Assembly: GCF_027451485.1 (NCBI RefSeq)
Contig: NZ_DAIDJE010000009.1
Coordinates: 42,800-106,799 of the forward strand
Direction: 5' to 3'
DNA length: 64,000 bases
From: Bradyrhizobium sp.
Lineage (GTDB): Bacteria > Pseudomonadota > Alphaproteobacteria > Rhizobiales > Xanthobacteraceae
Each line of letters starts with the position of its first letter. Within the stretch, counting starts at the first letter, position 1. Under the pieces are notes generated by a model, which did not search any database, was not told the DNA's origin, and saw only the letters and a program-made list of their open reading frames with translations. This document shows positions 7,906 to 17,725 of the stretch, in pieces. The position numbers and the translations under genes are program-made.

Positions 7906-10713
7906 TCATTGTCCCAACCGCTCGATCAATGCCGGTGCGTGCACCTGGTCGGCTTTGTAGTTGCCGGTCAGCGTGTACATCACGATGTTGACGCCGGCCC
8001 GGAAGGCGAATTCGCGCTGCCGCGGCTCGCCGGGAGACAGCGGTAGCATCGGCTGCCCGTCCGGACGTATGGCCCAGGCGCCGGCGAGATCGTTGGAAGT
8101 GATGATGATGGGCGAGACGCCGTCGCCGCCGCGCGCCGGGCGCGAGGCGGTGTCATCGTCCTCGTTGCGCGGAAGCGCTTCGACCCAGGTCTGGCCCGTG
8201 TCGAACCGCCCTGGAAAATCGCGCAGCAGATAGAAAGTCTTGGTCAGGACGTGTTCCCGCGGCACAGGTTCGAGTTCGGGTACGTCGAGCGAGGAAAGAA
8301 TCTCCCGCAGCGTCTGCATGCCCGGCGTTTGCGAGGCGCCGTTCTCGCCCGGTGGCGCTTCGATGGCGTCGCGCGTATCGAACAGCACCGTACCGCCTTG
8401 CTTCATGTAGGCATCGATCTTGTCGATCGCTGCCTGCGGCGGCTTTGGCGCACCGGGGACGACCGGCCAATAGATCAGCGGGAAGAAGGCAAGTTCGTCG
8501 TGCGCAGGATCCACGCCGACCGGGTCGCCGGCTTCGAGCGCGGTGCGCTGCGCCAGAAACAGCGTGAGCCCGGACAGTCCGGCTTTGACAATGTTGTCGA
8601 CGTCGGCGTTGCCGGTCACCACGTAGGCGAGACGCGTCTGCGTGGTCGCCTTGATGGCAAACTGGTCGGCCGCGCTGTCGGCCCTGGTCGGCGCCGGCAT
8701 GGCCATCGGCAACAGCAGCGCGAGCATCAACGCAGCCGGCGCCGCGCGCCGGCGCAACAGGCCGGCGATTCCGCCGCCGAGGAAAGCGACCACCACGGCG
8801 TCGATCAGGAACAAGGCGAGCGCTGTGGTCAGAAGGATGCCGCGCAGGTCGCGCGGTTCCGAATTGGTGTAACTGGCACGCCGTGCGTTCAGGACCGACG
8901 TATCGAGCGGCGTGACACGGTCGGTTGCCGCCAGCGTGTTGACGGCCAGTGGTCCATCGGCGGGACCATAAAATCCGGGCGGATGGTCCAGCGTCGCACG
9001 GCTGCGGAAGTCTGCGGCGAGCGGTTTAGCGGTCGAAGGCGGCGGCCCGAATGCCCCAAAACCATCGAGGATGTGCAGCGGTGCCACCGTTTCGGTACTG
9101 GCTGCACTGGCCGCGCCGGGAGCCGGACCCGATGCATAGCCGGAAATATCGACGATCCGCCGCAGCATTTCGACGAAAGAGCCGGACAGCGGAAGATCCG
9201 ACCAGCGCACGTCGGCGCTGACGTGAAACAGGACGAGCAGGCCCTTGCCGCGATGCTCGCCGGTGACGAGCGGCGTGCCGTCCTCCAGTGATGCCCAGCT
9301 CTTCGTTGGCAGCACAGCGTCGGGCTCGGCGAGCACTTGCCGGTTGACGGTAACGTCTTTCGGCACTGCCAGCCCGGCAAAGGGGCTATCGGCCGCGAAA
9401 GCGGCGAGGTGCTGCGGCTTTTCCCAGGTCAGGCTGCCGCCGAGGCTTCGACCGCCGCGGCGCAATTTTACCGGCACCAGATCGTCATCGGCTTGCGCCA
9501 GCCGCGGGCCGGCAAAGCGTACCAGCACGCCGCCGCGTTCGATCCACGCATCGATGCGTTCGCGAAGTTCCGGCGACAGCGTTCCGACATCCGCCAGCAC
9601 CATCATGGGCAGCTTCTGGTCAAGAAATTGCGAGATTGCCTGTTGCGGAGCCCCGTGGCCGCCGAGCCTGACGTCAGCAAACGGCGAGAGCGCTCGCGTG
9701 AGATAGAATGTCGATGCCAATAGCGGTTGTGCGACATCGGCGCTGGAGCCGGAAACGACACCGACGGCGCGGCGGCGCCATCGTTTGTCAAGCAGTTGCA
9801 CCGCGCCGGCCGAACGCTCGCCCGATATTTCCAGGCGTGCGATGTCGTTACGCAGCTCGACCGGCAGGTCGAATGAAGCCTCCGTTTCACGCTCCCCCGG
9901 CGCAAAGCCGAAATGTGCTTCCCCGATCGGGGAACCCTTTTGGTCAAGCCCGCGCACGGCGCCGCTTGCAACGCCGCCGCCGGCGCGAAGCACCTTCACC
10001 GTCATTTTGGCCGCAGCGTTCTCGGCCGCAGCGAGCGCGAGGGCAGGCGCCGTGCCGCCCTCGAACACCGTCACGGTACGGTCACCGACAACTTTCTTGA
10101 GGCCCTGGAGGAAGTCGGCTCCGTGCCCGCTATCAACCCCGTCCGACAGCCAAATGACCTCGCAATCGCCGGTCGCCTTCAGGAAGCGATCGATGGTGCC
10201 CAAGCTTTCTGTCCGTTCGATCGAATAGGGCTTGGGCGAAAGCTGCCGCAAGGCGACTCGCGCGGTGCCGCCCGGCATGATCGTGATGTCCCGCGTCGGC
10301 TCGGATAGCGGAATCAGCGCGACGCCGCGGCGCTCGTTGCTGGCGTTGGATATCAATTCGTCCGCGGCCTTGACGCGCGCGTCCCAACTCGCCGCCGCAC
10401 TCCAGCCGTCGTCGATCAGAATGGCCAGCGGAGCGTGCGAGGCGGAGGCGCCAACAGGCGGATTCCAGATCGGTCCGGCGGCTGCCAGAATGACCAGCGC
10501 GGCTGCTGCGAGCCGCAGCGCCGTCAACCACCAAGGGGTGCGGGACGGGGTCTCTTCCCTGGGCGCGATGTCGAACAAGAGCCGCGTCGGCGGAAACTCG
10601 ATCCGCCGCGGTCGCGGAGGCATCACCCTGAGCAGCCACCAGAGCACCGGCAGGCTCAACAGCCCCAGCAGCAGCATCGGCTCGAGAAAGGAGAGCGGCA
10701 AACCCGCGATCAT
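7906..10713 (-). CDS. DUF4159 protein with N-terminal BatA-like domain
   Basis: 935 residues. The N-terminus (FLEPMLLLGLLSLPVLWWLL, then PPRPRRIEFPPTRLLFD) is the BatA-type aerotolerance domain with a second helix near 65-85. A VWA-like periplasmic part follows. A hydrophobic stretch lies near 640-665 (ILLTTALALFLIDAVVVAFL) and a signal-like helix near 670-690. The last 220 residues are DUF4159, beginning at RLAYVVTGNADVDN and containing GGTVLFDTRD and FYLLRDFPGR. The start overlaps the DUF58 stop by four bases, which implies coupling. It is probably the inner-membrane scaffold of the MoxR system; its substrate is unknown. Confidence 0.85.
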   Translation of the reverse strand: MIAGLPLSFLEPMLLLGLLSLPVLWWLLRVMPPRPRRIEFPPTRLLFDIAPREETPSRTPWWLTALRLAAAALVILAAAGPIWNPPVGASASHAPLAILIDDGWSAAASWDARVKAADELISNASNERRGVALIPLSEPTRDITIMPGGTARVALRQLSPKPYSIERTESLGTIDRFLKATGDCEVIWLSDGVDSGHGADFLQGLKKVVGDRTVTVFEGGTAPALALAAAENAAAKMTVKVLRAGGGVASGAVRGLDQKGSPIGEAHFGFAPGERETEASFDLPVELRNDIARLEISGERSAGAVQLLDKRWRRRAVGVVSGSSADVAQPLLASTFYLTRALSPFADVRLGGHGAPQQAISQFLDQKLPMMVLADVGTLSPELRERIDAWIERGGVLVRFAGPRLAQADDDLVPVKLRRGGRSLGGSLTWEKPQHLAAFAADSPFAGLAVPKDVTVNRQVLAEPDAVLPTKSWASLEDGTPLVTGEHRGKGLLVLFHVSADVRWSDLPLSGSFVEMLRRIVDISGYASGPAPGAASAASTETVAPLHILDGFGAFGPPPSTAKPLAADFRSRATLDHPPGFYGPADGPLAVNTLAATDRVTPLDTSVLNARRASYTNSEPRDLRGILLTTALALFLIDAVVVAFLGGGIAGLLRRRAAPAALMLALLLPMAMPAPTRADSAADQFAIKATTQTRLAYVVTGNADVDNIVKAGLSGLTLFLAQRTALEAGDPVGVDPAHDELAFFPLIYWPVVPGAPKPPQAAIDKIDAYMKQGGTVLFDTRDAIEAPPGENGASQTPGMQTLREILSSLDVPELEPVPREHVLTKTFYLLRDFPGRFDTGQTWVEALPRNEDDDTASRPARGGDGVSPIIITSNDLAGAWAIRPDGQPMLPLSPGEPRQREFAFRAGVNIVMYTLTGNYKADQVHAPALIERLGQ

Positions 10714-11654
10714 GCGCTGCGCCCCGCTTCGACGGTGGTGCCGCGCGCAATTCCCTTATTCACCATCATGCCCGAATGCAGGAACAATAACAGCTCGGCC
10801 GCCGAGCGGCTGGTGGTGTGGGTCGAAAACAGCCAGCCGAGCTTGCCGGTCTCGATGCGAATTTGCTCGCGGTGGAGCGCCAGGCGCGCGACATAATCGT
10901 TCGCCCAGCTCTCGGCACGGCCCGCGAGAATGACGTTGCCATTTTCCGGTTCGACGAATTCGACCCGTCCCGAATAGGGAAAGATTTCTTCCGCAGGATC
11001 GACGATCTGGATCAGCGTGCCATGTGCGCCCGATGCCGACAGTCCCCCGAGCATGGTCCGGATGTCGGCGATCGACGACCAGAAATCCGACAGCACGACG
11101 ACTTCCGAGAGCGGTGACGGCACGAAGGACGGCGGCAGGCTGAGGCGGGCCGTATCGTCGTGCAACATCGCCTGGGCCATCTTGTCGATGATGCTGCGGC
11201 TCGCCGTCGGGCTGACAAGGCCGGGAATGCCGACCCGCTCGCCGCCTTCGACCAGAAGCTCAGCGAGCGCAAAAGCCACGATCAGCGCACGCTCCAGCTT
11301 GCTGTCGCGCGCCTCTTTCGAGGCAAATGCCATGGACGGGGAACGGTCCGGCCACAGCCATATGGTGTGCGCGGCTTCCCACTCCTGTTCGCGAACGTAG
11401 AGAAGGTCATCTCGCGCCGAGCGGCGCCAGTCGACGCGCTGGGCAGGTTCGCCGGAGACAAAACGGCGGTACTGCCAGAAGCTTTCGCCGGCGCCGGCAC
11501 GCCGCCGTCCGTGCAAACCATGGATGACGTTGGCGGCGATGCGGCGGGCTTCCAGCACCAGGCGCGGCAGCGATGCGGCGAGCGTCCGGCTTTCGCCATC
11601 AGCTCGTCGGACTGCTTCTATCTCTCTGGTGTTGTGCGCGGCGGCCGGAACCAT
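10710..11654 (-). CDS. DUF58 domain protein
   Basis: 314 residues. The DUF58 core is visible as FWQYRRFVSGEPAQRVDW and YVREQEWEA, with a degenerate VWA fold around the conserved IWLWPDRSPSM. There is no membrane helix, so it is cytoplasmic. The start codon shares one base with the moxR stop (TAATG) and the stop overlaps the next gene by four bases. DUF58 proteins nearly always accompany MoxR ATPases and are taken to be their adaptors or clients; that role here is inferred from context. Confidence 0.88.
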   Translation of the reverse strand: MVPAAAHNTREIEAVRRADGESRTLAASLPRLVLEARRIAANVIHGLHGRRRAGAGESFWQYRRFVSGEPAQRVDWRRSARDDLLYVREQEWEAAHTIWLWPDRSPSMAFASKEARDSKLERALIVAFALAELLVEGGERVGIPGLVSPTASRSIIDKMAQAMLHDDTARLSLPPSFVPSPLSEVVVLSDFWSSIADIRTMLGGLSASGAHGTLIQIVDPAEEIFPYSGRVEFVEPENGNVILAGRAESWANDYVARLALHREQIRIETGKLGWLFSTHTTSRSAAELLLFLHSGMMVNKGIARGTTVEAGRSA

Positions 11655-12658
11655 TAACCGATCCGCGTCTTCAACTGTTTGATGACGTCTGCAATCGTGC
11701 GGCCCTCGGCGCGGGCCGAGAAGGTGAGCGCCATGCGATGCTTGAGCACCGGCTCGGCCAAATCAAGCACGTCGTCGATCGACGGTGCCAGACGGCCATC
11801 GAGAAGTGCTCGGGCGCGAACGGCGAGCATCAAGGACTGGCTGGCGCGGGGACCGGGTCCCCAGGCGATCAATTTGCCGGCCTCGCCGCCTTCGGGGCCA
11901 GGACGCGCCGAGCGCACCAGCGACAGGATCGCCTCGACAACAGAATCGCCGACCGGCAGCCGGCGGACCAGCCGCTGCGCGGTCAGCAGGGCTTCGGCAT
12001 CCATCGCAGCTCTCGCCAATGTCTCCTCGGCGCCCGTGGTTTCAAACAGGATCCGCCGCTCGGCGTCGCGATCCGGATAGTCGACGTCGATTTCCATCAG
12101 GAAGCGATCGAGCTGAGCTTCGGGCAGCGGATAGGTGCCTTCCTGCTCGAGCGGATTTTGTGTTGCCAGCACATGGAACGGCTTCGGCAAATCGTGGCGT
12201 GCGCCTGCGACCGTGATGTGCTGCTCCTGCATGGCCTGGAGCAATGCGGATTGGGTGCGGGGGCTGGCGCGGTTGATCTCATCGGCCATCAGGAGCTGCG
12301 CGAACACGGGGCCGGAGATGAAGCGGAACGAGCGCTTTCCTGAATTGCTCTCATCCAGCACTTCTGCGCCGAGGATGTCCGAAGGCATCAGGTCCGGCGT
12401 GAACTGAATGCGCTTGGCGTCAAGGCCGAGCGTCAGGCCCAAGGTTTCGACGAGCTTGGTCTTGGCAAGGCCGGGCACGCCGATCAGAAGCGCGTGACCA
12501 CCCGACAGGATCGTCACAAGCGTATTCTCGATCACCCGATCCTGACCGAAGATAACGGTGGAAATCGCTTCCTTGGCGCTGCGAACCTGACCGGCGACCT
12601 GCTCAGCCGAACGGACGATCACGTCCTCGAGTTTCTCGACACTGTCTGCGCCAGCCAT
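11654..12658 (-). CDS. MoxR family AAA+ ATPase
   Basis: 334 residues, the normal MoxR length. Walker A is GVPGLAKTKL near residue 58, Walker B is LLMADEINRASPRTQSALL with the acidic pair DE, sensor 1 is VLATQNPLEQEGTYPLPEAQ, and the AAA lid follows. MoxR ATPases act as chaperones that mature metal-containing or VWA-domain complexes. As the first gene of the operon it presumably remodels the VWA-like products encoded downstream. The promoter should lie in the 244-bp region before the divergent DUF1285 gene. Confidence 0.93.
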   Translation of the reverse strand: MAGADSVEKLEDVIVRSAEQVAGQVRSAKEAISTVIFGQDRVIENTLVTILSGGHALLIGVPGLAKTKLVETLGLTLGLDAKRIQFTPDLMPSDILGAEVLDESNSGKRSFRFISGPVFAQLLMADEINRASPRTQSALLQAMQEQHITVAGARHDLPKPFHVLATQNPLEQEGTYPLPEAQLDRFLMEIDVDYPDRDAERRILFETTGAEETLARAAMDAEALLTAQRLVRRLPVGDSVVEAILSLVRSARPGPEGGEAGKLIAWGPGPRASQSLMLAVRARALLDGRLAPSIDDVLDLAEPVLKHRMALTFSARAEGRTIADVIKQLKTRIG

Positions 12659-12902
12659 TCTATTCTCCTGAAAACCTTCGCCAGGTCCACGCTAAACTCA
12701 TGCGAAGGCCCTGTATCCGTTGAATTAAACTATCCCCACATTAGTGGCATTTCGGGGTATGAACCGCATCACGATATGGCGACTTGGTCCGGGCAAATAC
12801 GGTTGATTTTGTTTCAACACCGAGGCGCGATTCCAGCATCAAACGCTCAAGCGTTCCAAAACCTGACTGTTCCAATCTCACGGCGCAAACTCACGGCAAA
12901 CC

Positions 12903-13505
12903 ATGGCGAAGCAAGGGCAGGAACCGGTTCAAGATCTTGACGGTCTCACCGCCGCGGCGAAGGGTGCTGCGACGGCCGGAAAAGGCCTGCCGCCGGTTCA
13001 TCTGTGGAATCCACCGTTTTGCGGCGATCTCGACATGCGAATCGCGGCCGATGGCACCTGGTACTATATGGGGACGCCGATCGGGCGGCCAGCTTTGGTC
13101 CGTCTCTTCTCGACGATCCTCAAACGCGAGGAAGGCAAATATTTTCTCGTGACACCGGTCGAAAAGGTCGGCATCCGCGTCGACGATGTGCCGTTCCTGG
13201 CCGTCGAGATGATCAAGGAGCCGGGCGAGCAGGGCGATTGTCTGCGCTTCCGGACCAACGTGGATGACTGGGTGGTGTGCGATTCTGCCCATCCGCTGCG
13301 GTTTGAGGCCTCAGCCGAAGGCGGGCTGACGCCCTATCTGCATGTGCGCGCCGATCTCTGGGCAAAGATCACGCGGGCGCTCTATTATGATCTGGTTGAC
13401 ATCGGCGAGGCGCGGATGGTCGATGGTCGCGAGATGTTCGGGGTGGCATCCGCCGGCGCATTCTTTGCCATGGCGGATGCGGAAGAGGTGAGGGGCGCAT
13501 CTTGA
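12903..13505 (+). CDS. DUF1285 domain protein
   Basis: 200 residues, cytoplasmic, without recognised catalytic motifs. DUF1285 is recognisable from PVHLWNPPFCGDLDMRIAAD, DGTWYYMGTPIGRPALVRLF and the C-terminal HVRADLWAKITRALYYDLV. The family is conserved in proteobacteria with no settled function. It heads a plus-strand operon whose members overlap by 4 bp, and its neighbours are a CoA-type Nudix hydrolase and a CCA-adding enzyme. Confidence 0.87.
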   Translation: MAKQGQEPVQDLDGLTAAAKGAATAGKGLPPVHLWNPPFCGDLDMRIAADGTWYYMGTPIGRPALVRLFSTILKREEGKYFLVTPVEKVGIRVDDVPFLAVEMIKEPGEQGDCLRFRTNVDDWVVCDSAHPLRFEASAEGGLTPYLHVRADLWAKITRALYYDLVDIGEARMVDGREMFGVASAGAFFAMADAEEVRGAS

Positions 13506-14173
13506 CTGGGGCGATGACGGAAAACGAACCGGCGACAGTCAGTTCGGCAGAATTCTTCGCGCGGGCGCGTCAACGGTTGGGCTTCGACATTCCCGCAGGT
13601 CTGACCGATCCGGAACTGATCCCGGCCAGCGGTGACCGGGGTACCGATCGCATGCTCGAGATTCTGGCGCGAGAACAGCCGATCCGCCCGGCCGCGGTGC
13701 TGATTCCGGTTGTCGACCGCCCGGAGCCGACGGTGCTGTTGACGCAACGTTCTGCCCATCTCAATGAGCATGCCGGTCAAATCTCATTCCCGGGCGGCAA
13801 GATCGATGCGGCAGATGCATCCCCGCTCGATGCGGCGCTACGCGAGGCGGAAGAGGAGGTGGGCCTGCCGCGCGAATTCATCGATCCGGTCGGGTATCTT
13901 GATCTCTACGGCACCAGCTTCGGTTTTCGAATCCTGCCGACCGTGGCGCGGGTCCAGCCGGGCTTCACCTTGCGCATCAACGCATCGGAAGTCGAGGACG
14001 CTTTCGAGGTTCCGCTGGCATTCCTGATGAATCCGGCCAACCACCAGCTTCACAGCAAGGAATTCCGCGGCATGGAGCGGTTCTACTACGCCATGCCTTA
14101 TGGGGAACGATATATCTGGGGCGCCACGGCCGGAATCCTGCGCGTGCTGTACGAGCGGATCTTTGCGCCATGA
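13502..14173 (+). CDS. CoA pyrophosphatase-type Nudix hydrolase
   Basis: 223 residues from a TTG at 13502 that overlaps the previous stop (TTGA); GAGGGG sits seven bases before it. The ATG at 13514 lacks a usable ribosome-binding site. The UPF0035 signature LLTQRSAHLNEHAGQISFPGG directly precedes the Nudix box (ALREAEEEVGL). Family members such as YeaB/NudL and the yeast Pcd1 hydrolyse CoA and its derivatives to 3',5'-ADP and phosphopantetheine. Coupling to DUF1285 upstream and DUF6111 downstream is by 4-bp overlaps. Confidence 0.88.
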   Translation: MTGAMTENEPATVSSAEFFARARQRLGFDIPAGLTDPELIPASGDRGTDRMLEILAREQPIRPAAVLIPVVDRPEPTVLLTQRSAHLNEHAGQISFPGGKIDAADASPLDAALREAEEEVGLPREFIDPVGYLDLYGTSFGFRILPTVARVQPGFTLRINASEVEDAFEVPLAFLMNPANHQLHSKEFRGMERFYYAMPYGERYIWGATAGILRVLYERIFAP

Positions 14174-14433
14174 TCCGCCCGGCCCTGACCGAGATCGGAA
14201 TCTTTCTGATCCCGTTTGCGGTCTATGCGCTATTTCTGCTCGCCACCCGTTCCGGATTGCTGACGTTTTCGTCGTGGCCGGCCATCATCGTCGGAAGATT
14301 GCTGCTCGGCTCGCTGCTGCTGGTCGTCCTCAGCCTGATACTGCTGGCGCAGTTCTCGGGCGCTCCGCCCAACTCGACATATTTTCCGGCGCATCTCGAA
14401 AACGGCCGCCTCGTTCCCGGAGTGGAGAAATGA
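14170..14433 (+). CDS. DUF6111 small membrane protein
   Basis: 87 residues with two membrane helices (about 8-26 and 37-58). The C-terminal tail ends in YFPAHLENGRLVPG, a motif I associate with DUF6111 proteins of Rhizobiales. It overlaps both neighbours by 4 bp, so all three are translationally coupled. No function is known. Its steady position between a Nudix hydrolase and the CCA-adding enzyme in this group is the only clue. Confidence 0.82.
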   Translation: MIRPALTEIGIFLIPFAVYALFLLATRSGLLTFSSWPAIIVGRLLLGSLLLVVLSLILLAQFSGAPPNSTYFPAHLENGRLVPGVEK

Positions 14434-15686
14434 GCGGCGCGCGGCGGCTGGACGACGCGCCGTGGCTGAAGGCCGGCCCGGCCTCGCGCGTGCTCAAACT
14501 GCTCAATGCCGATGGCGAGGAAGCGCGCGTGGTCGGTGGCGCAGTGCGCAACGCGCTGCTCCGACTTCCGATTGACGAGGTTGACATCGCAACCACTGCC
14601 TTGCCCGAGGAGGTGAGCCGCCGCGCCAGGGCGGCAGGCATCAAGTGCGTGCCGACGGGCGTCGAGCACGGGACCGTGACGCTCGTCGTCGATGCAAAAC
14701 CCTTCGAGGTGACGACGCTGCGCGAGGACACCGAGACCTTCGGACGCAAGGCAAAGGTGGCGTTCGGCCGCGACTGGGAGCGTGATGCGGAGCGGCGCGA
14801 TTTCACCATCAACGGCTTGTCGGTGGATGCGGAGGGATGTGTTCACGATTACGTCGGCGGTCTCGAAGACATTGCGGCGCGGCGCGTGCGGTTCATCGGC
14901 GAGCCTTCGATGCGGATTGCCGAGGATTACCTGCGGATTCTCCGCTTCTTCCGCATCCACGCCGCCTACGGCGCTGGCGACCCCGACCGTGCCGGCTATC
15001 TTGCCTGCATCGGCGGGCGGGCGGGGTTGACGAATCTTTCGGCGGAACGGATCCGCGCTGAAATCCTCAAACTGATGGTTGCCGACGGTGCGGTCGGCAG
15101 CGTGCAGGCCATGGTGGAGGGCGGCCTGTTGCTGCCGATCTTCGGTGGCGTCGCCTACACCGGTCCGTTCGCGGCCGTCCTTTCGATCGAGCAGGCGCTG
15201 GGGCTCGCGCCCGATCCGATCCGCAGGTTGGGCGCGCTTGCCGTTGCCGTCACCGAGGATGCCAGACGCGTGGCGTCGCGCCTGCGCTTGAGCAATGCGG
15301 AAACCAAGACGCTGGATTCCATGGGCCATCGCTGGTGGCGCCTTGGGGGAATGGATGAAGCGCGGGCGCGACGCCGGCTTTATCGCCTTGGCGAGGAACG
15401 CTATCGCGACCGGTTGATTTTGGCGTGGGCGCGCTCGGGTGAGCGCAGCGACGATGCGTCGTGGCGTGAACTCGCAACCCTCCCGGCGCGTTGGGCCGCG
15501 CCGAAATTTCCGCTCAAGGCAGCGGATTTTCTGGCTCGCGGCATCGCCGAGGGACCTGAACTCGGGCGCGCTCTGGCGCTGGCCGAGGATGCGTGGCTTG
15601 CCGCGGAATTCCCGCTCGAGCGACCTTCACTCGATGCCATCGCCGATCAGGCGGTGGCACGCCTGACCCGTGAACCCAAATCGTAA
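14430..15686 (+). CDS. cca: CCA tRNA nucleotidyltransferase
   Basis: 418 residues from the ATG at 14430, which overlaps the DUF6111 stop. The class II nucleotidyltransferase head carries VVGGAVRNALL and DEVDIATT with the two metal-binding aspartates (the D-x-D pattern), then RRDFTINGLSVD and the AMRIAED/YLRILRFFRIH stretch typical of poly(A)/CCA polymerases. It adds or repairs the 3' CCA end of tRNAs. The C-terminal domain lacks an obvious HD phosphohydrolase motif. It is the last gene of the operon. Confidence 0.93.
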   Translation: MSGARRLDDAPWLKAGPASRVLKLLNADGEEARVVGGAVRNALLRLPIDEVDIATTALPEEVSRRARAAGIKCVPTGVEHGTVTLVVDAKPFEVTTLREDTETFGRKAKVAFGRDWERDAERRDFTINGLSVDAEGCVHDYVGGLEDIAARRVRFIGEPSMRIAEDYLRILRFFRIHAAYGAGDPDRAGYLACIGGRAGLTNLSAERIRAEILKLMVADGAVGSVQAMVEGGLLLPIFGGVAYTGPFAAVLSIEQALGLAPDPIRRLGALAVAVTEDARRVASRLRLSNAETKTLDSMGHRWWRLGGMDEARARRRLYRLGEERYRDRLILAWARSGERSDDASWRELATLPARWAAPKFPLKAADFLARGIAEGPELGRALALAEDAWLAAEFPLERPSLDAIADQAVARLTREPKS

Positions 15687-15776
15687 CTGCCGTGAATCCT
15701 TAATCTCCGGCTTTGCCGAATTTTACCGATCCAACGCGCCCGATGCTTCGCATCGCTCCGGGATGACCAATGCGTT

Positions 15777-16664
15777 TCAAGGCCATTTCACTTCCGGCGG
15801 CATCGATGACAGGATGGAATCCACGTTTCCGCCGGTCCTCAGACCGAAGATCGTGCCCTTGTCGTAAAGCAGGTTGAATTCGACGTAGCGGCCGCGCCGG
15901 ATCAATTGTTCTTCGCGATCGGCCTCGTTCCACGGGCTAGCGAAATTGCGCCGGACCAACTCGGGATAGATCTTCAGAAAAGCGCGGCCGACATCCTGCG
16001 TGAACGCGAAGTCGGCATCCCAGTCGCCGGAATCGTGATGGTCGTAAAAGATGCCGCCGATGCCGCGGGGCTCGTTGCGATGGGGCAGATAGAAATAGTC
16101 GTCGCACCATTTCTTGTATTTGTCGTAAGGTGCCAGGTGCGCATGCGCATCGCAGGCGGATTTCATGGCCGCATGAAAAGCGACCGAATCCGCGTCTTCC
16201 TGGCTGCGCCTTCGGTCCAGAACCGGCGTCAGATCTGCGCCGCCGCCGAACCACGCTCGCGTCGTGACGATGAAACGCGTGTTCATATGCACCGCCGGGA
16301 CGTGCGGGCTGCGCGGATGCGCGATCAGCGAAATGCCCGACGCCCAGAACGCGGGGTTGTCGGCGGTCCCCGGAATTTGCGCGCGAAACTCGGGTGCAAA
16401 CTCGCCATGAACCGTCGAACAATGCACCCCCACTTTTTCGAACAGCCTTCCGTGCATCATCCCCATGACGCCGCCGCCACCGGGCTTGCCGGTATGGTCT
16501 GTTCGTTGCCAGGGCGTCCGGACGAAGCGGCCGGCGTGGCCCGCATAAGGCACTGGCGGCGCGTCGTCTTCCAGTTGCTCGAGCGCGGCGCAGATGTCGT
16601 CGCGCAACGATTCGAACCAGGCCTTCGCCTGTGCCTTGCGCGCCTCGATTTCTGATGCGTTCAT
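15777..16664 (-). CDS. hemF: Oxygen-dependent coproporphyrinogen III oxidase
   Basis: 295 residues from the ATG at 16664, which overlaps the queD stop by four bases; an upstream in-frame start would lie inside queD. HemF signatures are clear: [58 protein letters not shown], and [18 protein letters not shown]. It oxidatively decarboxylates coproporphyrinogen III to protoporphyrinogen IX in heme synthesis and needs oxygen. It is the last gene of the trmL-queE-queD-hemF set, next to the cytochrome bc1 genes. Confidence 0.96.
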   Translation of the reverse strand: MNASEIEARKAQAKAWFESLRDDICAALEQLEDDAPPVPYAGHAGRFVRTPWQRTDHTGKPGGGGVMGMMHGRLFEKVGVHCSTVHGEFAPEFRAQIPGTADNPAFWASGISLIAHPRSPHVPAVHMNTRFIVTTRAWFGGGADLTPVLDRRRSQEDADSVAFHAAMKSACDAHAHLAPYDKYKKWCDDYFYLPHRNEPRGIGGIFYDHHDSGDWDADFAFTQDVGRAFLKIYPELVRRNFASPWNEADREEQLIRRGRYVEFNLLYDKGTIFGLRTGGNVDSILSSMPPEVKWP

Positions 16665-17062
16665 CGCTCGCCCGGTCGGTGAGAGTGGCAGTCGATATCT
16701 GCGATCGGACCGAAATAGCTGCAGCTTTCGTTGCAACTGTCGCGGTAGACGCTGACCTTGGTGACGCGGCCGGCATGCTGGACCCGATCCCAGATGAACC
16801 GCGACAGGCTTTCCAGCGTAGGCACGCCAAGACCCTCGACATTATTGAGGAGCTTGTGGTCCAGCGCCTTGCGGACCTCGCCAATGCAGCCGTCCAGGAT
16901 CCCGAGGTCGAGCACCATGCCGGTCGCAGCATCGGGCCTGCCCCGGATCGTCACCTCGGCACGGAACGAATGGCCGTGAATTTCCTCCGATCGCTTTCCG
17001 TACGTGGTGCCGGAGAGTGCATGCGCCGCCTCGAACCTGAACGATTTTGTCAATTCCCACAT
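16661..17062 (-). CDS. queD: 6-carboxytetrahydropterin synthase
   Basis: 133 residues. The PTPS fold motifs are FRFEAAHAL near the start, [11 protein letters not shown] with the zinc-binding histidines, and [24 protein letters not shown] cysteine-rich tail, [14 protein letters not shown], follows. QueD converts dihydroneopterin triphosphate to 6-carboxy-tetrahydropterin in the queuosine/7-deazaguanine pathway and hands it to QueE, encoded 20 bp upstream. Its stop overlaps hemF. Confidence 0.95.
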   Translation of the reverse strand: MWELTKSFRFEAAHALSGTTYGKRSEEIHGHSFRAEVTIRGRPDAATGMVLDLGILDGCIGEVRKALDHKLLNNVEGLGVPTLESLSRFIWDRVQHAGRVTKVSVYRDSCNESCSYFGPIADIDCHSHRPGER

Positions 17063-17082
17063 GGCTTAAGAAATCGAAGCTC

Positions 17083-17715
17083 CTATCTGATCCCGAGGCT
17101 CTTGTGTGTCTGCACGCTCAGCCGCCATTGCGGATGGCGCAGGCAATATTCAACCGCTCGCGCGGCATTCTCGACGACGTCCGGACCATCCATCGGCTGA
17201 AGCGAGAAGCGCTCGAAGGCAAGGCCGGCGAAATTTTCCGGCTCCGCGCCTGCCTGCGGATAGACCAGTTTCAATTCATGGCCGGCGCGCAGCACGAGTT
17301 CTGCGCCGGCTTTCGGGCTGACACAAATCCAGTCCAGCCCCTCGGGCGCCTCGATCGTGCCGTTGGTCTCGACGGCGATCGTAAACCCGCGCGCATGGAG
17401 GGCGGCGATCAGTGGGGCGTCGACCTGCAGCAGCGGCTCGCCCCCGGTCAGTACCACGTAGCGGTCGCAGTCGTCTCCCGTCCATTGCCGAGCAATCGTT
17501 TCGGCTAGCCCTTCCGCCGTCGCGTAGCGGTTTCCCAAGGTGCCGTCCGTACCGACAAAATCAGTGTCGCAAAACCGACAAATCGCGCGCGCTCGATCCT
17601 CTTCGCGTCCGCTCCAGAGATTGCAGCCGGAAAAACGGCAAAATACGGCCGTGCGCCCGGCATGGGCGCCTTCGCCCTGGAGCGTCAGGAATATCTCCTT
17701 GACGGCGTAACTCAC
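17083..17715 (-). CDS. queE: 7-carboxy-7-deazaguanine synthase
   Basis: 210 residues from a GTG at 17715 preceded by AAGGAG six bases away. The iron-sulfur cysteines follow the C-x14-C-x2-C spacing (C31, C46, C49), the QueE variant of the radical SAM motif. VVLTGGEPLLQVD is the SAM-binding GGEP motif. QueE converts 6-carboxytetrahydropterin to 7-carboxy-7-deazaguanine. It is followed by queD and preceded, 10 bp away, by trmL; all act on tRNA modification. Confidence 0.95.
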   Translation of the reverse strand: MSYAVKEIFLTLQGEGAHAGRTAVFCRFSGCNLWSGREEDRARAICRFCDTDFVGTDGTLGNRYATAEGLAETIARQWTGDDCDRYVVLTGGEPLLQVDAPLIAALHARGFTIAVETNGTIEAPEGLDWICVSPKAGAELVLRAGHELKLVYPQAGAEPENFAGLAFERFSLQPMDGPDVVENAARAVEYCLRHPQWRLSVQTHKSLGIR

Positions 17716-17725
17716 TAAATTCTCC

